Assembly: GCA_029210625.1 (NCBI GenBank)
Contig: JARGFU010000018.1
Coordinates: forward strand, 1 to 64,000
DNA length: 64,000 nt
DNA from: Deltaproteobacteria bacterium
Lineage (GTDB): Bacteria; Myxococcota; Myxococcia; SLRQ01
Direction: 5' to 3'
Positions 15,757 through 23,809 of this stretch are shown in pieces. The number at the start of each line of letters is the position of its first letter. Positions within the stretch are counted from its first letter, which is position 1. The position numbers and the translations under genes were made by a program. The notes below the pieces were generated by a model, which was given only the letters and a program-made list of their open reading frames with translations, did not search any database and had not been told where the DNA came from.

Positions 15757-16797
15757 ATGAGCGCGATGAGTGAGAGCCTCCGTCTGCTCTGGGAGACGGC
15801 CCTCGAGCTGGAGCAGTCCATCGACACCCTGCCCGGCGCCGAGCCCCTCGACGCCGCCGAGGGCCGCCGCTTCCTGCTGCGGATGCTCGCGGCCAGCGTC
15901 GACACCTTCGTCGAGCACGACGACGTCGACCGGCCCGCCTTCCACCACGCCGAGTCGCCGATCCGCAAGATGTTCGCGGACTGCCCGGACACCGACTACC
16001 TGCGGGCTCCCCTGCAGGTGGGCGGCGGCCGCGCCTACCGGCTGCGGGGGCGGATCCCCGAGGGCACCCTCTACGTGGGCATCCTCCTCTACGGGAAGGG
16101 CGGCCGGATCGGGAACCGGCTCACCGACGCCGAGCTCGCGCTCGACGCCGAGGGCCGCTTCGAGGTGACGATCGCCTGCGAGGAGCAGCCCGGCACCTGG
16201 CTGAAGGCCGACGGCGACGAGACGGCCGTCCTCGTGCGCCAGTACTTCGGGGACCGGGAGCAGGAGGCGCCCCTCGAGGTCGAGATCGAGTACCTGGGAG
16301 AGCCCGCCGCGCCCGCGGCCGTGGATCCCGAGCGCCTGGCCGCCCGGGTGGGCAAGTCCGGGCGGATGCTGCGGGCCATCTTCCAGCGCACGCGCATGGC
16401 CCACCAGATGGCGAGCTCCGTGCCCCCGAACACCTTCCTCCAGGTGCCGGGCGAGCAGCTCTTCCCCACCCCCGACAACCGCTACAGCGTCGCCTGGTTC
16501 CGCCTGCCGGAAGGGGGGAGCCTGACGATGCGCGGCCGCCTCCCCGAGGCGCGCTACGTCTCGGTTACCCTCTACAACGCCTGGCTGGAGAGCCTGGACT
16601 ACGAGCGCCACCGGATCTCGCTGAACCACCGGCAGATCGTCTGCGGCCCGGACGGCAGCTTCGAGCTCACCCTGGCCGACGGCCCGGCCGCCGGGCCCAA
16701 CGCGCTCGACACCGCCGGCCACCGGCAGGGCTACCTGCTGGTGCGCTGCCTCCTGCTCGAGGGCGAGATGCCCGAGTTCGAGCTGGTCGAGGCATGA
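15757..16797 (+). CDS. DUF1214-like domain protein
   Basis: The 346-residue protein has no signal peptide. Its first half contains RGRIPEGTLYVGILLYG, then TWLKADGDETAVLVRQYFGDRE, which resembles the conserved W...D...L.VRQYF motif of DUF1214 proteins. The second half repeats the pattern in part (YSVAWFRLPEGGSLTMRGRLPEARYVSVTLYN), so the protein may be two related beta domains. DUF1214/DUF1254 proteins have no established activity. The start has AAGGAGGAG seven bases upstream. It is translationally coupled (ATGA overlap) to the sulfotransferase gene that follows and shares its palindrome-controlled promoter, so it probably acts on the same substrate. Confidence 0.8.
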   Translation: MSAMSESLRLLWETALELEQSIDTLPGAEPLDAAEGRRFLLRMLAASVDTFVEHDDVDRPAFHHAESPIRKMFADCPDTDYLRAPLQVGGGRAYRLRGRIPEGTLYVGILLYGKGGRIGNRLTDAELALDAEGRFEVTIACEEQPGTWLKADGDETAVLVRQYFGDREQEAPLEVEIEYLGEPAAPAAVDPERLAARVGKSGRMLRAIFQRTRMAHQMASSVPPNTFLQVPGEQLFPTPDNRYSVAWFRLPEGGSLTMRGRLPEARYVSVTLYNAWLESLDYERHRISLNHRQIVCGPDGSFELTLADGPAAGPNALDTAGHRQGYLLVRCLLLEGEMPEFELVEA

Positions 16798-18002
16798 GCC
16801 TCCCTGCCCCCCACCGGCCCGCCCTGGCCCGGGCCGCCGATCTCTGGGACCGCCTGGGCCGCGGCCTGGGGCTGCGCCGGGACTGGCTCACCCCCGAGGC
16901 CCTCGAGGAGGACGCGGCCCGGATGACCGGGCTCTCGGACTTCGGCCCGGACGACTACCGCGAGGGCCTGGAGGTCTTCTGTCGCTCCCTGGCCCGGGAC
17001 GCGCACCTCGACGTCGTGGGCCGCGCGGTGGTCCGCTCCTTCCTCCGGCGGATCCTGGGCAACCGCCTGCTCCTGGTCGAGCACCGCAAGCACGCCCCGG
17101 CCCCGGTCGAGCTCGTCCGGCCCCTGATCGTGATGGGCCTGCCGCGCACCGGCACGACCCACCTCCACCGGCTGCTGGCCCAGGACCCCGCCGCCCACGG
17201 CCCGCCGGCCTGGACGCTCTGGCGTCCCCTGCCCCGCCTCGAGGGCCCGGACCGGCGGCGCGAGATCACCATCCAGGCGCTCGAGGGCATGCGGACCCTG
17301 AGCCCCGAGCTGGACTCGAAGCACTACCAGGAGGCCGACGAGCCCGAGGAGTGCTACCACCTCCTCGACCCCTCCTTCCGGGCGCCGGGCCTGACCATGC
17401 TCTGCCAGGCCCGCTCCTACTGGGAGTGGGTGAGGGGCCAGGACATGCGGCCGGCCTACCGGATGTACCGGGAGTACCTGGAGATCCTCCAGGCCTCGGC
17501 GCCGGGGAAGCGTCTCACCCTCAAGACCCCCCTCCACACCCCCTACCTGGAGGAGATCCTCGAGGTGATCCCGGACGCCTGCTTCGTGCAGACCCACCGG
17601 GACGTGGTCGAGGTCGCCGGCAGCATGGCGAGCCTGGCGCACTCGATGTTCGCGGTGACCTCCCCCCGGGTCGATCCGATCCAGCTCGGCGAGCTCGTGA
17701 TGGATCTCTTGCGCTGGCTGGCCGAGGCGACCCTCGCCCAGCGGGAGGCGCGGGAGCTGCCGGTGGTGGACGTGGCCTACCGGGACCTGCTGGCCGATCC
17801 CGTCGGGACGGTCGGGCGGATCCACGAGGTGCACGGCCTGCCCTTCACCGCCGAGGTGGAGGCCGCGGTCCGGGCCGGCGCCGAGAGGCGGCCCCAGCAC
17901 CGCAAGGGCACCCACCGCTACGAGCTCGCCGACTTCGGCCTCAGCGAGGCCCGGGTGCGCGAGGCCCTCGCCCCCTACGTCGAGCGCTTCCTCGGCGCCT
18001 GA
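16794..18002 (+). CDS. Sulfotransferase family protein
   Basis: The 402-residue protein carries the 5'-phosphosulfate loop GLPRTGTTHLHRLLAQDP (about residues 113-130). It also has a 3'-phosphate-binding segment (LKTPLHTPYLEEILEVIPDACFVQTHRDVVEV), the pattern of PAPS-dependent sulfotransferases of the Sulfotransfer_3 type. These cytosolic enzymes move a sulfuryl group from PAPS to hydroxyl or amino groups of lipids, sugars or small molecules. The start overlaps the upstream stop by four bases (ATGA). A second, related sulfotransferase is encoded at 26811-27950. The acceptor is unknown. Confidence 0.9.
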   Translation: MSLPAPHRPALARAADLWDRLGRGLGLRRDWLTPEALEEDAARMTGLSDFGPDDYREGLEVFCRSLARDAHLDVVGRAVVRSFLRRILGNRLLLVEHRKHAPAPVELVRPLIVMGLPRTGTTHLHRLLAQDPAAHGPPAWTLWRPLPRLEGPDRRREITIQALEGMRTLSPELDSKHYQEADEPEECYHLLDPSFRAPGLTMLCQARSYWEWVRGQDMRPAYRMYREYLEILQASAPGKRLTLKTPLHTPYLEEILEVIPDACFVQTHRDVVEVAGSMASLAHSMFAVTSPRVDPIQLGELVMDLLRWLAEATLAQREARELPVVDVAYRDLLADPVGTVGRIHEVHGLPFTAEVEAAVRAGAERRPQHRKGTHRYELADFGLSEARVREALAPYVERFLGA

Positions 18003-18003
18003 T

Positions 18004-20271
18004 TCAGAAGGCCGCGCCGTCGACCCGCCGCCCGGGTGAGTGGGGAAGGCCGGCGGGGGTGGTGGCGTGTTGCACGAAGGTCCCCGTCAGGTCGGGGTAG
18101 CGCGTGATCGAGGTGTCCGCGTCGCCGGCGGGCAGGGGGTAGGTGACGCTGTCCAGCACGACGCTCAGCGGATCGAGGAGGGAGACGGTGTCCCCCGCGT
18201 TGTTGAGCCCCAGGCTGCCGGCGGTCTGCACCTGGACGTTGGCCGGCCAGAGGCAGGAAGGCGTGCCGCCCCCGAAGACGACCATCACCCCGCCGGCGGG
18301 CAGCCCCACCGAGAGGAAGGTGTGGCGCTGCGCGGTCCCGTCCCAGAGCGACACCCCGCCGAGGTCGAGATCGACCCCCGAGACGTTCACGATCTCGACG
18401 AACTCGTCCTCGCCGGAGCTGATCAAGCCGTCGCAGTTGGCGTCGCCGAGGGTGGGCGAGGGGTCGGCCAGCAGCTCGTTGATCACGAGATCTCCCGGCA
18501 GCGGCGCCCGCCCCAGGCTCTGGCAGCTGGAGGCGTCGAAGGCGCTGATGTCGGTGTCGGCGAAGGACTGCAGGCGGTGGACGTCGTACTCGGTGGCGAG
18601 CCCCCGGAAGTCGAAGGTGGCCCCCACGCAGAAGCCCAGGGTGGTCGTGCTGTCGGCCCGGAAGACGACGCCGGTGGCGGTGCCGTAGCTCACCGTGAGG
18701 TCGAGCCCGCTGATGGCGGTGACCGTGATGCCGTCCACCCGCACCAGCTCGGACTCGAGGCCCTCGGAGGGGACGATCCCGGCCGAGAGGTTCTGGCGCA
18801 GGGTGTTCACCGCGTTGCCGGAGGAGAGGAGCTGCACCGGGTCGTGGAGGGTGATCTCCTGGAGGCCGTGGTAGTCGGAGACCTGGGTGACGTGCATCCG
18901 GATCTCGTCCCCCACCTGCACGTCGGGCACCCAGCCGAAGCCCTCGTAGACCGAGATCGCCGGCCCGGTGGTCCCCACCTGGAGCGCGTAGCCCTGGTCG
19001 CTGACGTAGGTGACCAGCGCCGGGCAGAGCTGCAGGCTCACGGTGGCGTTGGCCACGCCCGTGGCCGCGGCCCGCACCGCCCCGATGCCCACGCAGGTGG
19101 CGCTGCAGTCGCTGTCGTTGGCGCTGCTGCAGGCCCCGGGGCAGCAGCCGTCGCCGCCGACGCAGGCGGTGATCGGCACGTTGGAGCAGACCAGATCGCA
19201 GCTCCCGGCGCTGCCGCTCGAGCTGTCGGTCGTGCAGACCTGCCCGTCGTTGCAGGTGGCCGGGCAGTCCCCGTCGCAGGTCTCGTTCGTGTCCACGTAG
19301 CCGTTGCCGCAGGAGGGGCCGCAGTCGCTGTCGTTGCCCGCGTTGCAGGCGCCCCCCGGGCAGCAGCCGTCGCCGCTCACGCAGCTGGTCCGGGGTTGGT
19401 TCACGCACTCGAGGTCGCAGCTGCCCGCGCTGCCGATCGAGGAGTCGGCGGTGCAGGCCTGCCCGTCGTCGCAGCTCGCCGGGCAGTCCCCGTCGCAGGT
19501 CTCGTTCACGTCCACGTAGCCGTTGCCGCAGGAGGGGCCGCAGTCGCTGTCGACCCCGGCGTTGCAGCCCCCGGGGCAGCAGCCGTCCCCGCTCACGCAG
19601 GTGGCGATGGTGTTGTGGAGGCAGGCCGCCGTGCAGTTGCCGGCGCTGCCGGTGAGGGTGTCGGTGGTGCAGACCTGGCCGTCCTCGCAGTTCGCCGGGC
19701 AGTCCCCGTCGCAGGTCTCGCCGGGATCCAGGGTGCCGTTACCGCAGGCGTCGGAGCAGTCGTCGTCGCTGGTGGAGTCGCAGGCGTTGGGGCAGCAGCC
19801 GTCGCCGTTCTGGCAGGCCGTGATCGGGGCGAACTCGCAGGCCGCCGAGCAGGAGGAGACCGTGCCGGTGAGGGTGTCGGTGGTGCAGACGTCCTGATCG
19901 TCGCAGCTCGCCGGGCAGTTGCCGTCACAGGTCTCGCCGGGGTCCACCACGCCGTTCCCGCAGGCGTCCGAGCAGTCGAGATCGCTGGCCTCGTTGCAGC
20001 CGCTCGGGCAGCAGGCGTCGCTCGCCGCGGTGTCGCAGACGGTGATCGCGTCGTGGCGGCAGAGGGCCGAGCAGGTCTCGGCGCTGCCCTCGAGGCCGTC
20101 GACGGTGCAGGGGTTGGCGTCGTCGCACTCGGTGGGGCAGTCGCCGTCGCAGGTCTCGCCGGCCTGGAGCTCCCCGTCGCCACAGCCCTCGTCGTTGACC
20201 GCGCCGAAGCAGCCCGCCGAGAGCGAGATCGAGGCCACGAGGATGGCGAGCAGTGGGTGGGTGATCTTCAT
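18004..20271 (-). CDS. Lipoprotein with five Myxococcus-type Cys-rich repeats and a lamin-tail domain
   Basis: The 755-residue protein has a lipobox (LSAGC, Cys about 21). Five repeats of about 72 residues follow, with the core CGNGxVDxGETCDGDCPxxCDDGxxC and CxxGDGCCPxxC, the myxobacterial disulfide-rich repeat type. A central beta-rich part (about 400-570) reads as an OB-like segment (VATGVANATVSLQLCPALVTYV, VQVGDEIRMHVTQVSDYHGLQEITL). The C-terminal part begins LVINELLADPSPTLGD and DEFVEIVNVSGVDLDLGGVSLWD, a lamin-tail (LTD) domain. It is predicted to sit at the outer membrane surface. It is divergent from the lipoprotein gene at 20370. Confidence 0.88.
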   Translation of the reverse strand: MKITHPLLAILVASISLSAGCFGAVNDEGCGDGELQAGETCDGDCPTECDDANPCTVDGLEGSAETCSALCRHDAITVCDTAASDACCPSGCNEASDLDCSDACGNGVVDPGETCDGNCPASCDDQDVCTTDTLTGTVSSCSAACEFAPITACQNGDGCCPNACDSTSDDDCSDACGNGTLDPGETCDGDCPANCEDGQVCTTDTLTGSAGNCTAACLHNTIATCVSGDGCCPGGCNAGVDSDCGPSCGNGYVDVNETCDGDCPASCDDGQACTADSSIGSAGSCDLECVNQPRTSCVSGDGCCPGGACNAGNDSDCGPSCGNGYVDTNETCDGDCPATCNDGQVCTTDSSSGSAGSCDLVCSNVPITACVGGDGCCPGACSSANDSDCSATCVGIGAVRAAATGVANATVSLQLCPALVTYVSDQGYALQVGTTGPAISVYEGFGWVPDVQVGDEIRMHVTQVSDYHGLQEITLHDPVQLLSSGNAVNTLRQNLSAGIVPSEGLESELVRVDGITVTAISGLDLTVSYGTATGVVFRADSTTTLGFCVGATFDFRGLATEYDVHRLQSFADTDISAFDASSCQSLGRAPLPGDLVINELLADPSPTLGDANCDGLISSGEDEFVEIVNVSGVDLDLGGVSLWDGTAQRHTFLSVGLPAGGVMVVFGGGTPSCLWPANVQVQTAGSLGLNNAGDTVSLLDPLSVVLDSVTYPLPAGDADTSITRYPDLTGTFVQHATTPAGLPHSPGRRVDGAAF

Positions 20272-20341
20272 CCGATCCTCCTCCTCCGGAGAGGAGAGCG
20301 TACCACCCCCGGCGGCGCGGCGGAGGGCGCCCCCGATCTGC

Positions 20342-20347
20342 TATCCT
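20342..20347 (+). promoter_or_regulatory. Candidate -10 box (TATCCT)
   Basis: TATCCT lies 22 bases before the ATG at 20370 in the 98-base divergent gap and is followed by AGGAGAGGGAGGG as ribosome site. Confidence 0.35.
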
Positions 20348-20369
20348 CGGCCCCAGGAGAGGGAGGGCG

Positions 20370-21074
20370 ATGCACACACGCTGGCTCCAGGGCCCGCTCG
20401 CCGCCGCCTTGCTGGCGGCCGGCGGCTGCGGCGCCTTCGCGACGGTGGGGGTGGACCCGCCCGCCGATGGCGGGCGCGACGCCGGCGGGGACGGCGGCCC
20501 GGACGGCGGAGTCGATGCGGGCCCGGACGCCGGCGCGCCCGATTCGGGCGAGGACGGCGGCGGTGACGCGGGCAACGGTGACGGTGGGCTCCTGCCCCTC
20601 GGCAGCCGTTGCAGCCGGGGCGAGGAGTGCGCCACCGGCTCCTGCGACAGCACGGGCTGGGGCTACCCGCCGCCGACCTGCACGGCCTACTGCGACGCCG
20701 CGGACACCGCCTGCCCCGAGGGAGGGGTCTGCGCCGTCCCGGGGGCCTTCAGCGGGGCCTGCGTGCGCGCCTGCCAGGGCGACGACGACTGCCCCGAGGG
20801 CTTCACCTGCGAGTTCCTCGGCTCGGGCCCCGAGATCTTCGGCTGCCTCGCCAGCGGCCACTTCTGCGACCCCAAGGCGGTCGTCTGCGACGCCCTGCCC
20901 CCTTCCTGTGGCGGCGGCGAGTTCCCGGTGGTCGATCGGGGCTGCTGGGGGCCCTGCGTCCCCTGGGACGCCTGCCTGCCCATCGCCTGCGACCCGGAGC
21001 TACCCCACGAGGGCCAGTGTCCGCCGGCCTACGTCTGCTACCGCAGCACCCGCACCTGCGGGCCGCCGCTCTAG
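20370..21074 (+). CDS. Cys-rich lipoprotein with DGG/DAG linker
   Basis: The 234-residue protein has a signal peptide ending AAGGC, the lipidated Cys being about residue 20. A Gly/Asp/Ala linker (DGGRDAGGDGGPDGG...DGG, about 33-72) follows, then about 160 residues with more than twenty Cys. The Cys-rich part contains pairs such as CSRGEECATGSCDS, CQGDDDCPEGFTCEF and CPPAYVCYRSTRTC, resembling small 'C..DDCP.G..C' disulfide modules common in myxobacterial surface lipoproteins. No enzymatic motif is visible. The linker composition matches the other lipoproteins and the giant protease of this window, which suggests shared surface exposure. Confidence 0.85.
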   Translation: MHTRWLQGPLAAALLAAGGCGAFATVGVDPPADGGRDAGGDGGPDGGVDAGPDAGAPDSGEDGGGDAGNGDGGLLPLGSRCSRGEECATGSCDSTGWGYPPPTCTAYCDAADTACPEGGVCAVPGAFSGACVRACQGDDDCPEGFTCEFLGSGPEIFGCLASGHFCDPKAVVCDALPPSCGGGEFPVVDRGCWGPCVPWDACLPIACDPELPHEGQCPPAYVCYRSTRTCGPPL

Positions 21075-21096
21075 GACTCCGCCCAGCCCCGACGCC

Positions 21097-21651
21097 CTAG
21101 CGGACCATGGCGGCGATGCGGGCCACGGCCTGCTCGAAGGTGGCCGGCGTCAGGAAGGAGAAGGACTGCTCCCCGAAGAGGATGTGCGCGCCATCGTGGA
21201 TGACCTTCGGCTTGCGCAGCTCCAGCCTTCTTCCGTCGATGAAGCAGCCGTTGGTCGAGCCGGGATCGGTCAGCCAGTACTGCTGCTCGAGCCCCTCCGG
21301 CGCGTCGGGGTCCTCGGGCCAGGTGACGTAGGCGTGGAACTTCGAGATGGAGGCGAAGGGCAGCGGGATGTCGCAGTTGCTGGTCCGCCCGATGATGATC
21401 CGGTCCGAGTAGAGCGCGCCGGCGGCCTTCACCAGCGGGTAGACCGGCAGGTCCGGGGTCAGGGGCGCGGCGTAGGAGAGCTGCGGCATGGAGGCGCCCA
21501 GCAGGGCGGTCCGGAAGTCGGCGGCGTCCGCCACGGACTGCTGGTGCGAGTGGTGGAGCAGGACCGGCCGAGCGTTCTCCAGGAGGAAGAGCTCGAGCGG
21601 CTGCGTCTCGTGGGCCTCGACGAAGGAGGCAAGGGTGAGAACCTCGCTCAT
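21097..21651 (-). CDS. FHA-domain protein
   Basis: The 184-residue protein carries a forkhead-associated domain at about residues 65-165: IIIGRTSNCDIPLPFASISKFHAYV and DPGSTNGCFIDGRRL supply the conserved GR, S..H and STNG residues that bind phosphothreonine. The N-terminus (SEVLTLASFVEAHETQPLELFLLENARPVLLH) is not recognised. The ATG at 21651, preceded by GGGGAG, was preferred over a GTG at 21696 whose only SD overlaps it. FHA proteins act as phospho-dependent adaptors for Ser/Thr kinases, but no kinase gene is nearby. It follows the hybrid kinase gene on the same strand after a 77-base gap with its own direct repeats and -10 box. Confidence 0.88.
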   Translation of the reverse strand: MSEVLTLASFVEAHETQPLELFLLENARPVLLHHSHQQSVADAADFRTALLGASMPQLSYAAPLTPDLPVYPLVKAAGALYSDRIIIGRTSNCDIPLPFASISKFHAYVTWPEDPDAPEGLEQQYWLTDPGSTNGCFIDGRRLELRKPKVIHDGAHILFGEQSFSFLTPATFEQAVARIAAMVR

Positions 21652-21666
21652 GAACCGGCTCCCCGG

Positions 21667-21715
21667 ATCATACACTGCCCGGATCGAACCTTTCACCTCC
21701 TGCCCGGATCGGACC
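21667..21715 (-). promoter_or_regulatory. -10 box plus 16-bp direct repeats upstream of the FHA gene
   Basis: On the minus strand a perfect TATGAT -10 (21672-21667) is preceded by two 16-base direct repeats, GGTCCGATCCGGGCAG (21715-21700) and GGTTCGATCCGGGCAG (21690-21675). They have one mismatch and lie 25 bases apart. The proximal copy covers the -35 position, where no consensus is seen, so an activator bound to the repeats could replace it. Confidence 0.45.
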
Positions 21716-21728
21716 CGAGGCCGCGGTC

Positions 21729-23756
21729 CTAGGGGGGGGACCCCTGCCCGGCCCGGGCGGCCTGGACGGTGGCGAGCGCACCGACGAGGGCGTCGAGGGT
21801 GTAGGGCTTGGCGAGCCAGGTGACGGTCCCCACGTCGGGCAGCGGGGTGTCCAGCGGGGCGCCCGAGGAGACCACGATCGGCAGCTCGGGGATGAGCTCG
21901 CGCAGCTGCACCAGCACCTGCCCGCCGCTCAGACCGGGCATCGACCAGTCGAGGAGCACCGCGTCGATGACGCCGGACTCCCGCTCCATGAGCTCGAGGG
22001 CGGCCGCCCCACCGTTCGCCTCCTGCACCTCGAAGCCCGAGAGCTCGAGCAGCCTCCGGGCGGCGAGGCGGACCATCGGCTCGTCGTCGACGATCAGGAT
22101 CCGTCCGGTGGTCATGGGTGCCTCGCTCTCCCGGGGCTCTTCGGCGCTGCGAGCCGGTCGCCCCAGGCCAGGCAGATAGACCCGGATCCGGGTCCCCCTC
22201 CCCGGCGCCGTCTCGAGGCCGATGGCGCCTCCGAGACCCCGCACGACCCCGTGGACCACCGCCAGCCCCAGACCCCGGCCCTCGCGCTTGGTGGAGAAGA
22301 AGGGGTCGAAGGCCCGCTGCCGCGCCTCCGCGTCCATCCCGGAGCCGTCGTCCCGGACCTCCACCACGACATACTCACCGGGCTCCAGGCGATCGGAGAG
22401 GGTGGCGGCCCCGCCGCCCTCGTCGATGGTGACGACCTCGGTACGGATCACCACCGTGCCCTCTCCGCCCAGGGCCTCCGCGGCGTTCCCCGCCAGGTTC
22501 ATCACCACCTGATCGAGCTGGGCGCCGTCCGCCATCACGCCGGGGAGGCCCGAGCAGAGGCGCGTCTCGACCCGCACCGCGCCGGTCCGGATGGCGTCGA
22601 GGAGGGGGAGGAGCAGCTCGATCCGGTCGTTCAGATCGACCTCGGAGAGCTCGCCCTGGCTCTGGCCGGCGTAGGCGAGGAGCTGACCGGTGAGCCCGCG
22701 GGCGCGCAGCGCCGCCTCCCGGATGTGCTCGACGGCCTGCCGCCGGGGCCCCACCTCGAGGTCGGCCAGCGCGGCCTCGGCGTTGCCGAGGATCCCGACC
22801 AGCAGGTTGTTGAAGTCGTGCGCCACACCCCCGGCGAGCACCCCGATGCTCTCCAGCCGCTGGGTCTGCCGCGCCCTCGCCTCGATCTCCCGGGCCCGCC
22901 GCTGCTCGGTGATGTCCCGCCCGACGATCAGGCGGACCGGCTGGCCGTCCAGGGTGGCGTTGCGCGCCGCGACGGAGCCCCACCGGTAGGAGCCGTCGGC
23001 CCGGAGGAAGCGGATCTCGGTGGGCTCCACGTCGCCGCTGGCGATCCGCTTCAGGACCCGGGCCCGGTCGTCGGCGTGGATGAAGTCCACCGCCGGCCGC
23101 CCCACGACCTGCTCCCGCTCGATTCCCATGAATCGGAGACAGGCCTCGTTGACGTCGAGGATGAAGCCCTCCCGGTGCAGGACCATCACCTCGGAGCTGG
23201 CCTCGGCGTGGAGCCGGTACCAGGTCTCGGCGCGCTCCCGGGCCTGCTCGGCCTCGAGGCGAGCCAGCAGGGAGCCCACCAGGGTCGCGACGGAGCTGAG
23301 GGCGGGCGGCAGCTCACGGGGGAATTCGAGCTCCTTGCCCCACCAGAAGGCGATCACGCCCCAGGGCTGCCCCCGCACCATCATCGGCACGACGAGGCCG
23401 GCGGCGATCCCGAGCGGTTCGAAGAGGGCCCGCACCGGCGCCTCCAGCCCGGCGACCTCGAGGAGGATCGGCTCGCCGGCGAGGAGCCGCCCGGCGAGCT
23501 CGGGGGCGGTGGCGAGCGAGTAGCTCCAGTCCGGCGCCTCGAACTCTCCCCAGCGGGCGAGCTTCTCGACCTCCTGCTTCGCGAGGTCGATGCGGTAGAG
23601 CGAGCCGGAGCCCGCCCCCAGCTCGGTGACCAGGAGCTCGAGGAGCCGGGTGAGCCCGGTGTCCGCCTGCTCCAGGCGCACCTGGGAGACCGCGCCCGAG
23701 ACCTGCGCCAGCAGGTCGAGCCGCCCCCCCTTCAGGCCTTCCCCGCTACCCGGCAT
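21729..23756 (-). CDS. Hybrid sensor histidine kinase (GAF-PAS-HisKA-HATPase-receiver)
   Basis: The 675-residue cytosolic protein has an N-terminal GAF domain (about 20-175) and a PAS domain (about 185-290, FILDVNEACLRFMGIEREQVVGR). The dimerisation box GVAHDFNNLLVGILGNAEAAL contains the phospho-accepting His, and the ATPase domain has NLAGNAAEAL, DDGSGMD and GRGLGLAVVHG. A C-terminal receiver (about 555-670) has DDE and phospho-Asp DWSMPGLSG, with the conserved Lys in LAKPY. It has no membrane segment, so it senses a cytoplasmic or diffusible signal. The phosphorelay target is not encoded next to it. The start has no strong ribosome site; the ATG gives a plausible N-terminus. Confidence 0.92.
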   Translation of the reverse strand: MPGSGEGLKGGRLDLLAQVSGAVSQVRLEQADTGLTRLLELLVTELGAGSGSLYRIDLAKQEVEKLARWGEFEAPDWSYSLATAPELAGRLLAGEPILLEVAGLEAPVRALFEPLGIAAGLVVPMMVRGQPWGVIAFWWGKELEFPRELPPALSSVATLVGSLLARLEAEQARERAETWYRLHAEASSEVMVLHREGFILDVNEACLRFMGIEREQVVGRPAVDFIHADDRARVLKRIASGDVEPTEIRFLRADGSYRWGSVAARNATLDGQPVRLIVGRDITEQRRAREIEARARQTQRLESIGVLAGGVAHDFNNLLVGILGNAEAALADLEVGPRRQAVEHIREAALRARGLTGQLLAYAGQSQGELSEVDLNDRIELLLPLLDAIRTGAVRVETRLCSGLPGVMADGAQLDQVVMNLAGNAAEALGGEGTVVIRTEVVTIDEGGGAATLSDRLEPGEYVVVEVRDDGSGMDAEARQRAFDPFFSTKREGRGLGLAVVHGVVRGLGGAIGLETAPGRGTRIRVYLPGLGRPARSAEEPRESEAPMTTGRILIVDDEPMVRLAARRLLELSGFEVQEANGGAAALELMERESGVIDAVLLDWSMPGLSGGQVLVQLRELIPELPIVVSSGAPLDTPLPDVGTVTWLAKPYTLDALVGALATVQAARAGQGSPP

Positions 23757-23809
23757 CCTGTATGACTACCACCGATCGGAGACGCCTCGCACCCCGAACC
23801 AGGCCCTCG

